A model generated the notes under the pieces. The model did not search any database. It was given only the letters and a program-made list of their open reading frames with translations, and was not told the origin of the DNA. A DNA stretch of 64,000 bases from Pardosa pseudoannulata (lineage: Eukaryota; Arthropoda; Arachnida; Araneae; Lycosidae): assembly GCA_032207245.1 (NCBI GenBank), contig CM063504.1, positions 16,701,535 to 16,765,534 on the forward strand, written 5' to 3'. Positions within the stretch are counted from its first letter, which is position 1. Each line of letters opens with the position of its first letter. Positions 46,530 to 57,900 of the stretch are shown one piece after another. A program made the translations under genes and the position numbers.

Positions 46530-47385
46530 TTTACAGACGATTTTCCTTATTACTAATAACTTGCAGCTTTTTAAGTAAAAATTTCGCCAGTATTTGAAAT
46601 AGTTAGGCAATTTCTAACCGTTATATTCCTCCCGAAATATAGCAATAACTTCCGTCTTGAGCAGGTATGGGTTTGAGTTCTATTCCCAAGTAAGGTTTGG
46701 GTGTACTTGCGCGTTATCCCTTATAGGGAGTCATGTTGCCTTACCTATATGGTGCGCCCCCAGGGGTACACCTCCTTTAGGTGTGTACGGGGTTCACGAT
46801 CCCGGGGTCCCTGAGTGATCTTTCTCTAGCGTTCTTCCTGTTAGTCTTGAGCTTACCTCTGTAGAGTTTGCTCCTTACCGGGTTGGACCACATTAAAATC
46901 GGACCATGAAGGGCCTCTCTCGTAGGTCAGCGGTGGTTTGGTAGCCATTTATGGGTCACTGTTGCGACATGGTTATCAGGAGTTGCTGCTGTATGGCTCC
47001 GGCCGGGTCAGCTTAAAACACACTTACCAATATGGTGCTCCCATAATGAAAAGGGCAACAAATGAACGGATTGTATGGTAAAACGCTAAACCAGGCAATG
47101 TGTCTAGCATATGTAATAAACACCTTCTAGGAGTATTTTCCAAACTTTTCGTGGACCCCCTCTTCTAGTCGCAAACACTTTACCATGATTCCTCCCCTCC
47201 TTCCCAAGTGAAAAAAAATTATAGCTGCATAAAAATAAAATTATTTTAATTTTGGTGTAATAAATAGTAAAGTAAAAATGGTGTTAAATAAAACATTTTG
47301 ATCATAAGTAATATCTATCAAAGCCATGTTTTATAATGCGTTATACTTGTATCTATACCTAGTTTTAATTTATAGAAATATTTTT
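46528..47385. other. sequence with an unassigned GC-rich block
   Basis: About 46660-47030 is GC-rich with GGTGCGCCCCCAGGGGTACA, GATCCCGGGGTCCC and GGCTCCGGCCGGGTCAGC. A B-box-like GGGTTTGAGTTCTATTCCC at 46670-46690 hints at a SINE-like origin. No open frame or family is recognised. Confidence 0.35.
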
Positions 47386-47578
47386 GAATTCTACTAATGA
47401 TTTGATTTGGTTTTGGAGTGCTACGGTCTACTTTTTGCAACACGAGGGCTGATGAGACAGCTTAAAGCCGATTCCGAACGCCTACGAACATCCATTGTGG
47501 GATTCGAACCCACGAACTCCGGTACCGAAGGCTAGCACCCTAACCAATCGGCCATCGTTCGGCGAATTCTACTAATGA
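47386..47578 (-). mobile_element. tRNA-derived SINE with perfect 15-bp target duplications
   Basis: The body is 47401-47563 on the minus strand, from the TTTGGTTTTGGAG tail to the head at CGGCCATCGTTCGGC; the B box is GGGATTCGAACCC. The duplication GAATTCTACTAATGA is perfect at 47386-47400 and 47564-47578, so the insertion is relatively recent. A short deletion removes the CGGAACCTAC... part. Confidence 0.95.
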
Positions 47579-48420
47579 GATGGATACGGCTAAGGTGCTG
47601 ATTAAAGATTACTTGCGCAGATCAGTTTCTTGTTTTTGTAACCAGAATTTGGGATTACCTTAATTCAAACATAGGTTTTAGCTTCACATTAATGGGTAAT
47701 TCATTAAGTTGCTTCTGTAACAGCGTAGATTCATTCATCTGAAGTTTGTTGGTTTACAGGCAACGTTAAATTTTCAAGCTGATAGTTCATAAAGTAAATT
47801 TACTTTGAAAGTCCTCTGCTTGGATATTTAATGTTATTAACAATATATTTATGGGAAAATGTTTACAATTTCAAGGAGAAATCTTAATAGTTTTAGAAGT
47901 TATTTCGTTTAATTATTCGTATTAATTAGAGTTTTAAAAGAAACATAATTGACAATGTTCCACGAGCATTTCTTTTCTATAAAACGGCTTCATTTTTATT
48001 CAAAGGTACCTATTAGACATTAAAATAAATCTTAGTTATCGTAAGGATTCTCTGGAAATATACTCAGAAAAAATAATCAACTATAGACCTGTGCCCTGCA
48101 CGAACGGTAACTTTTAATTCAAAGAAAGATCTTTTTCTTAGTTCGAAATACATTAATGTTAACTAACTTTTATTGAACATACCTTTCCATGTTAAATTAT
48201 CAATAAATTTTCGAAGTTATGGGACAGTTAGAAATTCACCGGGAGGGTTTCAAATAGTTATATATATATTTTCATTTAAAAAACTACAGTAGTTATTAGT
48301 AATGACTGAATTGCTTTTGGTGGTAATAATTATATCAATAGAGGATAAATATTAAAACACCTCCTTTTAATTTTTAATTCGAATCAATTTCCCTATTCAA
48401 CAAAATAGAGAACGAATTTT
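47579..48420. other. unannotated AT-rich sequence
   Basis: Nothing recognised. Confidence 0.5.
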
Positions 48421-48527
48421 TAGGCCGATTTCACTCAGCTGAACGTCTACCATATCCTTAAAGCCTACTCCGAACAATTACGATTATTGAACTGAACTCA
48501 CAAACACCGGTACATCTAGCCATGATT
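48421..48527 (-). mobile_element. degenerate SINE copy
   Basis: Minus-strand relics AGCCTACTCCGAACAATTACG, TTGAACTGAACTCACAAAC and CACCGGTAC. Strongly diverged; the call rests on order and spacing. Confidence 0.45.
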
Positions 48528-48685
48528 ATAATTTAATGAAAAAAAATATTTTAACATTGCTTCATTGAAATTACAAACAATTACACATACATATGTGCGT
48601 ATCTTAAAACTTATTGAAATGTGTTTCAAACCAGAAATAAAAACTGAGACTTGGTAAACACTATCCACAACAATGTGGACCAACC

Positions 48686-48887
<202 letters not shown>

Positions 48888-49355
48888 CTTTTTTTCCATT
48901 TTATTTTTAACGTTAGGTTGATGGACTCCTCGGTGACTTCCAGCAAATATTTACCGTCCAAATATAAAAATTATTGAGTCACGTAAAGAAACGCTTTGTT
49001 GTTAACCATCGAGAGAGTTGAAATGAAAGAAATAGAAGAAAAAGGTTATTTTGTTCGAAATACGTGTACAAAAAATATGTATGTTTGAAACATTACTGAA
49101 AGAGTATATTCGATATGTAGGAATTGAAAAAAATTAATATTTTGGTGGGTGTTCTTATGTATAAAAGAACAGTACACTAATTTGAGCACACATTTGTTAA
49201 TTTCTAAATGATCGATATAAATAAATATTTTTTTATTCCTTTTCTGAATGGCACAGGGAAATGAGGAAAAAAATTTGACCATTTTTCGCATAAGGGTGAT
49301 AAATTGACCTGTGAATAAATGACTTTTTTTAATACTCGTCTTCTCAAAAGAAATG
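48888..49355. other. unannotated sequence
   Basis: Nothing recognised. Confidence 0.5.
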
Positions 49356-49674
49356 TTTGTGACAATCTATGTAAAACTATGTATGTACCTATGAATGTTA
49401 CAACAATGATAAATCGAAACTACTATGGAACTATAAGTAATTATATGCATTCAATGAAACTATATATTTATTGAAACTATTTATGTAACACTGTATGAAA
49501 TTATGTTTGTGACAATCATGTTTGTGACAATCTATGCAAAACTATATATGTACCTATGAATGTTACAACAGTGATAAATCGGAACTACTATGGAACTACA
49601 AGTAATTATATGCATTCAGTGAAACTATATATTTAATTGAGACTACTTATGTAATACTGTATGAAATTATGCAC
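49356..49674. repeat. tandem duplication, two units of about 165 bp
   Basis: Units start at 49356 and 49521 with TTTGTGACAATCTATG. Both contain GTACCTATGAATGTTACAAC, GATAAATCGGAACTACTATG, AAGTAATTATATGCATTCA and CTGTATGAAATTATG. A short third start (TTTGTGACAATCATG) lies at the junction. Confidence 0.9.
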
Positions 49675-50031
49675 GTAAATATGTACAGGTATTTTAACCT
49701 TAAAACTGTATAATAGACTTATAAAACTGCAACAACAAAATTATTAAGTTAAGGGTCTTATCATATCAATGAGACAGTCAACCTAACTTGTGGTTTGCTA
49801 ATAGTAGAAACATCTTTTCATTTCTCATTGCTTTTCTGGGAACCCAGAGCGAAATACTTATTTAGATTGGTTTGGAAAGTAAGCCTCTTTTTCCTCGTGT
49901 TTTTATAAGAAAGTACGGTATGTATCATAGTTTGGTTTGGAGTTCTACGGTCTATTTGCTAATCGACATCAAATCAATTGGGAACTTTCTCTTAAAATTT
50001 ATTAATCTATTAAATCTATTCTCTCTTAAAA
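49675..50031. other. sequence with short SINE tail fragments
   Basis: GATTGGTTTGGAAAG (49865) and AGTTTGGTTTGGAGTTCTACGGTC (composite, 49930-49955) match the SINE 3' tail on the minus strand. Otherwise nothing is recognised. Confidence 0.5.
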
Positions 50032-50036
50032 CTAGC

Positions 50037-50719
50037 ATATAGATCAGGGGCGGCCAAACTTTTGGGATCCGTGGTCTACTCCACATTTAAAAAATCGAAG
50101 GCGGTCTACCAATGGCAGAGCTAAATTAACGTAACGTATATGTTTATATATTTATTTTCGGTAACAAGAAAAAATGGCAAATTATCTAATTTTCTAAAAA
50201 AAAACTTAATATTTACAAAATAAAAATTTACTGATGAAAATAATCAAAGTATTCATATATCAAAAATGGAACATCCTATTCACTTCGTTTAGTTGAAATT
50301 TGACACGGTATATCTGCGACAAGTTTATTATATTGTGGCCCATCAGACATCGCCCGAAAAGTCGCCAAGTTTGGCGGCAAAACCTACGGTGTGTATATTG
50401 AATCAGTACCATATAATTATATGGTACTGATTCCATTATATTATAATCTAAGCATCTCACTTTGTCAAGTTGTTTCTATTTAATTCTCCACTCTAAAACG
50501 TCAAATTCCTTGTATTATTTTGCCCAGTTTGTTTTAGGTTTTAAAGTGTAAACTGCAGTAAATTTTTATTTTAAATAATTCATTAATTTTATGTCTTAGT
50601 CATAAATTAAATTGTTAATATCCGAGGTCATTATCGGAATGTTCGCGAGGACTACCTAAAATGTCTACGCGGTTGACCAGTCGACCACAGTCGACGCCTT
50701 GGCCACCCCTGATATAGCC
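50037..50719 (+). mobile_element. hAT-like non-autonomous element inside the Helitron
   Basis: The element is 50045-50711, with ends CAGGGGCGGCCAAACTTTTG and, read inward from the other end, CAGGGGTGGCCAAGGCGTCG. The flanks ATATAGAT (50037-50044) and ATATAGCC (50712-50719) agree at six of eight bases. Near the middle is a perfect 34-bp palindrome (50400-50433). No transposase is visible. Confidence 0.82.
50400..50433. repeat. perfect 34-bp palindrome
   Basis: The left half is GAATCAGTACCATATAA and the right half is its exact complement with no loop. It lies within the hAT-like element. It could extrude as a cruciform. Confidence 0.95.
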
Positions 50720-51540
50720 CGTCATATGACGGGATCAGTAATTTTTTTTAATTTTCTAGAATTGTAAAGTACCCTATGAGGCTGGTAAAAAAATGGTTTG
50801 TTTTTTGGTTGAGAATTATCTGGTACAAGCTCCATAATTTGTTTATCTTCATACTCCTCAAAGTTTCCCTATACTGTGAATACAGTTTAGAATCACGTTG
50901 AATTCATTTACATAGATAATTCAAAGTTTTCTTAGCTACGTCGAAATTATCCTTAAGTTCTTCTCAACTTTTTCCCCCTTAGTAATTGGGGGATGGAACT
51001 AAAGGAATGAAACTGTCATTTCCACTACACCCTGGAGGTAAACAGAATTAGGTGTTAATACCGGTGATACAATTTTCATTGCAACAAAAAATAATCGATG
51101 ATTAAATTTAAAATTATCACATATGTACCTAATCTATTATTTAAGCCAAATATAAAAGAAAATTATTTACGTAATATTCAAGTTCAGTGATAAAACATAT
51201 GAAAATAATGCAGAAGATATTTAAAAAATTTAAAATAAGAAATGATTAAATAAGATGGTTAAAAATTATGACGTCATAATGCTAGAAAAAAAATGTTATT
51301 TTTACCTATTTATTATGTGACAAATTGAGGAATTTAATCGCCTGCTCTTAACCGGGGAAAAAAGGGCTTGAAATAATGACATTAAATGCTAGAAAAGAGG
51401 GGAAGGGGGGAATTTCGAATGTTGCTGTTCCTAAAACTTCAAGAATCCAATATGGATGCCTATATCCCTTCCAGGTACAACCATTTCATATATTCAAGGA
51501 CAGATGGACAGATAACTTAGGCTGTTATTATATACGGGGA

Positions 51541-52171
51541 TTAATCTATCAATTATGACACGACTGGGACTGGTTGACCATAGGAAAACAATATTTTCTT
51601 TTAGCACCGATTTACACGCAATATATTGTCCGAAGAGCATATTCATATAACGAGTCATTCGTAACACAGAGATTATCGATTAATGCAAAGTTTTTATTTT
51701 CAAGACGCATTGTTTAGCTTAAAAAAGATGAGAATATTTTGATGCATTAATAAAAACTTAATAAGGTCAACTCAACTTGACTTTTCACAAGACTGTGAGA
51801 TGCATGCGCAGGTGTTAAAACGTTGCAGGTGCAGATATGCGAAGCCCGTGGAACGAGAGATTCAAACAGATAACTCTCTCGAGATGACATTGTTTTTATA
51901 TTTCCATTTTCAATCCATCATAATATATCTTGTATGATTGTTAAAACCTTTAATGAACAAATGTTAGTTAAGCTACTCCTCACCAAACAAAAATGAAAGA
52001 TAATGGTTACTAAAGATCAAGAGTTGACATAGCGTCAAAACGTTATCACTTAATTATGTCACATAAGTATTACTGAAATGCATTAGAGATTACGGCGCTC
52101 GATTTCCAAAGTGTCGTGGAGCTCAGCATCTTATTGCAAATGATACCTACAAAAATATGTCTCTCCTTGGC
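51541..52171. other. unannotated sequence
   Basis: Nothing recognised. Confidence 0.5.
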
Positions 52172-52667
52172 GACATAAGCAAGGCCTGATTAAAGCACGA
52201 GCCGACTGGACCTAGGCCCTGGCCCCCCCTAATTTTAGGGGCTCCCTAAAATTTGGTACTTAATTATTAAATTTTAAATAATTTAATTAACAAAATTTAA
52301 AAATGTTTTACAATTGTTATTTGCTTAAGTATTTTATTATTTTTTCTCTTATTAATTTTGTCTTAAAATCTACGAATAGCTATTATTTGTTAATCCTACC
52401 TATGCTATTTTACATTATTTTTTATATAAAAATTTAATTGCAAGTGTTACAGTTTACATCCTTGCGGATATACAGACTTTTGGCATTCGACTGTACTACA
52501 AAGGTAAGTAAACATAAGAAAATTAATATAAACTTTCCTCCAAAAATATTCGTTTGTTTAATTCATCCTCTTTTATAAACTTTTTTTTTAGCCTTGAAAG
52601 GAGGGGGGGGGCGAAAGACCACCAGGCCATGAGACCAACTTTTCCTTGATCGGGACCTGGACATAAG
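52172..52667 (-). mobile_element. non-autonomous hAT-type MITE, copy 2, with 8-bp target duplication
   Basis: The element is 52180-52659 (480 bp) and is the reverse complement of the 8776-9251 copy. The ends are CAAGGCCTGATTAAAGC and, read inward, CAGGTCCCGATCAAGG. The duplication GACATAAG is perfect at 52172-52179 and 52660-52667. Two copies with different perfect 8-bp duplications establish a real mobile family. Confidence 0.93.
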
Positions 52668-53736
52668 TACATGTACATATGTATCTTTGTGTACCTATAC
52701 AAATTCATGGACGCATTCATAAAGGCTAGCAACTAAAATTTACAAAGTTCCATGGATAAAAATAATTCGCTAAAATATTAAACTATTTAAATGTTAAATT
52801 TAATGAGTCAATAATTAATATTCATTATTGCATTAGTAGCAGTCAAATTTAAAAGCCAATTTGGCTTCAATTGCAAGATTGTTAGAGAAAGTTTATGCGC
52901 AACATTTTTTATCATACTAGGGAATAAAACATGAAAATTGCTAAATAATACCAAAATAAAATGTAATTATCTCCTAGTTAAGAATTTATTTTCATTCGTT
53001 CTATTTTATTTTGGAATCATTTCAAAAAGCATCAATCAGCCTTTATTGATTACACTAAAAAAAGTAAATAATTTTAAAAAGGAATTCGAAAAATGTGATT
53101 AATTGTTTGAAGGGGTATAATTTTACATAGAATTTAGTTACAAGGACAGGTAAGCATGTATTTTTTGTTGTATTATTGCGTAACCAATTCAAAATTCATC
53201 ACACCTTATTAATTCAACACTTTGAAAAAACCCTGAAAAATATGTCTGATTATTTTTTTTTTAAAGGCTTGCCGTAGAAAGAGATGATAGATATTTGTAG
53301 ACTATAACTTCCCCTTTTTTTGCATAAATACAGGAACAGGTAAGCATGAATGCTTTCAGATAAAGAGTCAATTCTAATACATATATCTCATTTATCGAAG
53401 AGCATTAAGAAAAAAAACTAATGGAAGGGAACATTCCACTTTCAAAGCATGAATTTTCACAAATTAGTACCATTGTATTTCTACATTTTAATTCAGAAAT
53501 TTTCATTGATGTAGGGAGCAAAGGGGGAACGAGGGGAAAAAATTCCACGGACGTGAGGCGGAGAGGGGAGGAGCTTTATTGGAACACAGGGAAGAGAAAA
53601 AAAAATTTTTTTTCGAAAGAAAAAATTATTTCAAGTTTCCAAAACGAGAGACCTTATTGCTGGGAGGGGAGGAGGAAAGCGAAACGTTACCCTCTTACCC
53701 ATTTAAGAATGCAAATTAAGAATCAGTAGAAAAATT
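52668..53736. other. unannotated sequence with a purine-rich patch
   Basis: A motif AGGACAGGTAAGCATG occurs at about 53140 and again (AGGAACAGGTAAGCATGAAT) at 53331. About 53510-53700 is GC-richer and purine-rich. The 102-codon frame at 53421-53729 is dominated by that composition and has no domain. Confidence 0.45.
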
Positions 53737-54115
53737 TACAATTGCAAGCCTCAAAAGAAAATTAAAACATTTCGGAAGCTGGAAAGCAAAACAGTAAAAA
53801 AAAATTAAGTGGCTTTATAGGGGGTGTAAATGAGCAGAAAAAAAAGTAAAACGCTATCAGTATGTCCTAAAATAGAAAATGCTCCAAGAAAAAAAAAAGT
53901 AAAGGTTTTCTTAAGCTGGTGTCACTTAAAAAACGTGGGGAGGTCGTCAGAAAAGACCGTGTGTAATAATGGGTATAATAACTTACAGTAATGTAAACCG
54001 GATTTAATACAGATTTAAAGAATGTTATGTGGTTTTTAATAAGACACGTGTTGAAAGATGTGGTTGGAAATTAGAATTGAGCCCTTGAGGAATCATGAGT
54101 ATATACCTACAAATC
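53737..54115 (+). repeat. duplicated non-coding block, copy 1
   Basis: Direct repeat of 57523-57900. Shared anchors are GCAAGCCTCAAAA, GGGGTGTAAATG, CCTAAAATAGAAAAT, AAGGTTTTCTTAAG and TGTCACTTAAA, then an almost identical stretch from GTAATAATGGGTATAATAAC through ACAGTAATGTAAACCGGATT to TTTTTAATAAGACACGTGT. There are no terminal repeats and no coding frame. Evolution is uneven: the right-hand 100 bp is far better conserved than the left. Confidence 0.85.
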
Positions 54116-54616
54116 CACTGAAAAATATAAACGTCTCAAAGTTAAGCATAATTGTTGTTTATTTGAATATTTAACGAAATCTAAATCTGAAGAGCAAAAA
54201 ACATGGCAAGCAAGTGTAGTTCTTGTTTTATCACAGTTATATTACTAATAATTACAGTCATGTAAACATAATCGTAATAGTCTACGCATTGAGCAGTTTT
54301 GAATCTACTGGAAATCAGAATTAGTAGAGGCGACCAAGTACTACTTTGTTCGCAGGTAGATAATACATCAGAACTAGCCACATATATATGTTGAGTCAGC
54401 ACACTCAACCAGCAGCTTCAAGAATTGAGTTAAGCGGTACTTTTTAAAATGATTTAATTGAAGATACTAATATTTACAAGTATTTACACAAGTTAATTAA
54501 AAGTTAATAATAGAGGATAAATTGAGAGATGGTTTCGCGTCTCCGGACTTCGCGGCGTACGTCTTTACAGCAAGAACCCTATCGCTCGCTTCCTCGTCTA
54601 TACATGTGTGATTTTT
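54116..54616. other. unannotated sequence
   Basis: Nothing recognised; a small GC-rich patch (GCGTCTCCGGACTTCGCGG) lies at 54535-54560. Confidence 0.45.
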
Positions 54617-55456
54617 CCGAAATCCGTTAGTGCCGAACACTGGCCGATTGGTTAAGGCGCTAATCGTCGGTACCGGAGTTCGTGGGTTCGAATCCCACTA
54701 TGGCATGGATGTTCGTAGCCGTTCGGAATCGGCTTTAACCCTCCGAGTGGAACACATCGATTAAAAAAAGTCTAAAAAATTCGCTAAAGGTTTATTGGGC
54801 AATGGCCAAAGCGTTCTATGATTTTTTACTTCACCCTTTGTCGACTAGAATGGAATACGGGAAACCCACCCTCGTTACTGTCCCTTTACTTCCCGTTATA
54901 AATAGATATATAAATAGATATTATAGATTGTTAATTTTTATTACACATAATGCTCGTTAAGTCTCGAAGATCATCCCATAAGAAATAATGGAATCTAAAA
55001 GTACAAATAAAAATATTCTTTAAGAAAATTATTTATATTTTTTTACGAAAGTTATCCAAGATATTTAAGTGGTGCAATTGGAGATACATCTGATACCGCA
55101 AACGAAATACTTCGAAATAGAGATTTACAAAGCCGTGAAAAGCTATCAGCTTCTTTGTGCCTCAGGGAGTAGGGGTGCATCCCTCAATAAATGTCAGTCA
55201 AAGAGGAATGCAGTTTTTAAACAATCTATCTGACCCCCTACCTCAAACACTGGCAAAAATGTACATTACATCCATTTTTGGAACGTTTTTGGAGGTCGAA
55301 AATTGTACTTGACAACCGCTTTGATGACATCATCGGTTTGGCGGAATTGTACGTGCAAACCGCTTAGAGGGTTAAGCAGTAGGTTCTGGTCTCATTAGCC
55401 CTCGTGTGCAAAACAGTAGACCGTAGCGTTCCAAATCAAAAACCGAAATCCGTTAG
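54617..55456 (+). mobile_element. tRNA-derived SINE split by a TTAA element, with 14-bp target duplications
   Basis: The 5' half is 54631-54738 (TGGCCGATTGGTTAAGGCGC, GGGTTCGAATCCC, CGGAATCGGCTTTAA) and the 3' half is 55372-55442 (TTAAGCAGTAGG, TCTCATTAGCCCTCGTG, CAAATCAAAAA). Removing the insert and one TTAA gives the intact family sequence GGCTTTAAGCAGTAGG. The outer duplication CCGAAATCCGTTAG is perfect at 54617-54630 and 55443-55456. A full history, SINE first and TTAA element second, is preserved. Confidence 0.96.
54735..55375 (+). mobile_element. TTAA-target element with CCCTC ends (second piggyBac-like family)
   Basis: The element is 54739-55371 (633 bp). The ends are CCCTCCGAGTGG and, read inward, CCCTCTAAGCGG. 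TTAA flanks it at 54735-54738 and 55372-55375. CCCT-starting ends at TTAA sites are typical of piggyBac elements, and these ends are unrelated to the CACATTGT family. Interior sequence has no transposase. Because it interrupts a SINE, the empty site is known exactly. Confidence 0.92.
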
Positions 55457-55538
55457 AATGAGATTGCGCATGTGCGGAAATGGATCACTTGACAGAGGAG
55501 TGTTGGGAGGTTCGGATGGTGTTCTCTATATTGACATA

Positions 55539-56167
55539 TACCGTATATTTTCACGTATAAGGCGACCTTCAGATAAGACGAGGTATAAATTTTCAGCCAA
55601 TTTTTACAATTTTAGCATATATCCGCCATGTAGGGCAACCTCAATAAAATTGTAATGCGTAGATATATGGAACTAACAAATTTTATTTTTTAGCACCTTG
55701 CAACACCACATTGGGATTGTTGCATTGATTATTGCTGCATACTTGTTTATGAAATTATGTTCTATTCGTAGTTATTCGACTTGGCAACTATGCGACTAGT
55801 TATGAGCTTGGCAAAAAAGTGAAAGTGGAAACAGGGATAAAATCGTTTAAAAGTGTGGGATTTCTAATGCTGATGGCACTGAGGACGATATGCTATGGGA
55901 TTTTGATGACGATGCATAATTCGACTCCTTAGGTACAGAATGGGACACATAGGATGAACTCAACAATGAAAGTGAGAATGTACTTGAGCCCTCAGATGAT
56001 GAATGTGAGGATTTTAAGGATTTTAAAAACATTGGTGAGTGACTTGATTCATTTTATAATGGTGTTTTGCAATCAACATTTTTTTTGTGCCTGTCGTATA
56101 AGACAACCTCAGATTTTGGGTCATTTTTAAGTTTTAAGTATTGTCTTATACAGGGAAATATACGGTA
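55539..56167 (+). mobile_element. pogo-like element, internally deleted, TA target
   Basis: The element is 55541-56165, with ends CCGTATATTTTCACGTATAAG and, read inward, CCGTATATTTCCCTGTATAAG. TA flanks at 55539-55540 and 56166-56167. Sub-terminal repeats of TATAAGRCRACCTCAGAT occur at both ends. TA target and coding remnant point to the pogo branch of Tc1/mariner. Confidence 0.9.
55851..56060 (+). pseudogene. pogo-like transposase, C-terminal remnant
   Basis: From 55851 the frame reads KCGISNADGTEDDMLWDFDD, a stop, then FDSLGTEWDT and a further acidic stretch with SENVLEPSDDECEDF before stops. A K-CGISNA(L)DGTEDD junction followed by an acidic tail is what I know from the C-termini of pogo/Tigger-like transposases. 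The DDE domain is not present. Two in-frame stops show it is dead. The opposite-strand 61-codon serine-rich frame is its shadow. Confidence 0.75.
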
Positions 56168-56274
56168 TATATATAATCCAGAAACTCTAAAATGGCTGGT
56201 TACATTTGATTATTGCTCCTAGTCTTTTTACTTTCCCGGGCTACTGGTCAGGGAGAAACCTATGCAACCACACT

Positions 56275-56730
56275 AATGAATAACCTTGCAGTCGGGCCAC
56301 ATTGAAAAAGAAGCACAATTTTGAGGACAACTTGAATCTTTATTGAGGAGCTACTAAAAAGGCATCTTTGCCAGTCAACAGCAGATAAGAGAATGATACT
56401 AAAAACACTTTGCTGGAACAGAGATGAACCCCACAGGGAGACCGATAGAATTTTTCAAAGGGATGGGACAGTCAGCGAATTTAACCATTAAATCAGGGGG
56501 GGGGGGGACTGAGCCATTTGCCGGCGACAGCTGGAAAATGTGTTGAATGGACAGAAAAATTACATCTATTGCACAAGAAGATTTGTGGAATGGGTTGAAA
56601 GAATTTAAATCGAAGACACTCCTTGAATTAAGACATTTTTTGGCATAGTAGAATAGATTTTAAGGAATTAGAATGGGAGAGAGGATGTTTTAAAGAGATA
56701 TTAAAGTGAAATAATTTTGATATATTACAT
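56275..56730 (+). repeat. dispersed repeat A, copy 2
   Basis: Same orientation as 6120-6572 (anchors listed there), with the end AATAATTTTGATATATTACAT conserved and followed by TATATAATTTAGATATA. A run of 13 G near 56500 is private to this copy. Confidence 0.75.
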
Positions 56731-56825
56731 ATATAATTTAGATATACGCACATTGGCATGTATATTTGCCGTATACTGTGTATTAAAAATGGGTAAATCA
56801 TGTATTTTGGCGAGAAATTCTAACA

Positions 56826-57132
56826 TGTTTGGCGACTAATTTTTTATTTCGATTTTCGCCAATTCACTTGGTGACTTTCTCGTTGTACCTAGTATTTCTA
56901 GAATATTCCATTTTCTCCCGAGGATATAAATACCGGGGGCCGATCCTGATCGAGGTTCAGTTAGCAGAGAAATTTGTAGAGGTAAAGACCTACGTTGTTT
57001 GGCGCTAAGAGTTATCGCCTGTGCTAGCCAGTTCTCGCGGTGTTGGCTGCTGTATTCGTGTTTCCCTGCATTACGAATAAAGTTCTGTTATTTTTGCTGT
57101 CTTAATTCAAAGTCTACTCAATCCACGAACGC
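56826..57132 (+). mobile_element. possible solo LTR
   Basis: It starts TGTTTGGCGAC, contains a TATA box (GAGGATATAAATACCGG, TATAAA at about 56925), an initiator-like GTTCAGTTAGCAG about 30 bp downstream and a polyadenylation signal AATAAA (57076-57081). It ends in CTACTCAATCCACGAACGCTAC. That order is the layout of an LTR (U3-R-U5). No second copy, primer-binding site or gag/pol is present, and the end and target duplication are not fixed. The alternative is a gene promoter and first exon. Confidence 0.5.
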
Positions 57133-57522
57133 TACGCTTCATAAATTGACAATACATATCATAGATAAAAATACATGTATATATATATACACAAACACAC
57201 ACCCATGAGAGAAATTGCATAAAAAAAAAACACATAGTTAACATTAAAAAAATTTCTAATCGTTTCTTTCCTATATGTGCAAAATATTTTATTTCCATCC
57301 TTAAAATCACAATGTGTATCTTATAAAAAAAGTAGTGAGAAGTTACCAGGAGGTGTACATAAGGGTAACTTCAAATTAAATGTCAAAATTAACACATAAA
57401 TCCTTACATGCATTATACATGTATATAGTAATCCTTATGGGAGTTAAAAATTCACCGTACCTCTCCCTTCGCTTCGTCTTAGATATAAGGATTAAAATAC
57501 CTGTATATTGATTATTTAAACA
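57133..57522. other. unannotated sequence
   Basis: Includes a short TATATATACACAAACACAC microsatellite at 57176-57203. Nothing else is recognised. Confidence 0.5.
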
Positions 57523-57900
57523 CTTGCAGCCTCAAAAATGAAAACATTTCGAAAGCTAAAAAACAATTCATTAAAAAAAGTAATCGGTATTACCAGGGGT
57601 GTAAATGGGTAGAAAAAAAGAAAATTATCATGCCCTAAAATAGAAAATATCCCTAACGTGCGAGAACATTGGAAGAAAAAAAAGTTAAGGTTTTCTTAAG
57701 GTGATGTCACTTAAAGGCCGGGAAACACCGAGTGAAGCTTAAAGAACGTAATAATGGGTATAATAACTTACAGTAATGTAAACCGGATTTAATACAGAAT
57801 TAAAGAATGCTTTATAGTTTTTAATAAGACACGTGTCGAAAGAGGGTGCTGGAAATTGGAATTGGGTATGTAAGTAATCAGGTGTATAAATGCGTATTAC
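57523..57900 (+). repeat. duplicated non-coding block, copy 2
   Basis: Direct repeat of 53737-54115, 3.8 kb away. The best conserved part is about 57750-57840. Confidence 0.85.

Larger units (their letters stand above)
50032..51540 (-). mobile_element. Helitron, non-autonomous (copy 3), split by a hAT-like MITE
   Basis: On the minus strand the element starts TCCCCGTATATAATAAC (from 51540) after host A. It runs to the perfect hairpin CCCGTCATATGACGGG (50718-50733) and would end after seven bases with CTAG. CTAG is found at 50032-50035, followed by host T, because a hAT-like element (50045-50711) sits inside the seven-base spacer. Sub-terminal words TCTGTCCATCTGTCC and the AAAATTGTAAAGTACC region match the other copies. 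About 51545 minus 50712 bases are Helitron sequence; no Rep/helicase gene. Confidence 0.88.

Noticed and set aside
53139..53350. Two CAG|GTAAGC splice-donor-like motifs, suggesting exons
   Set aside because: They are a small local duplication and no upstream open frame supports an exon.
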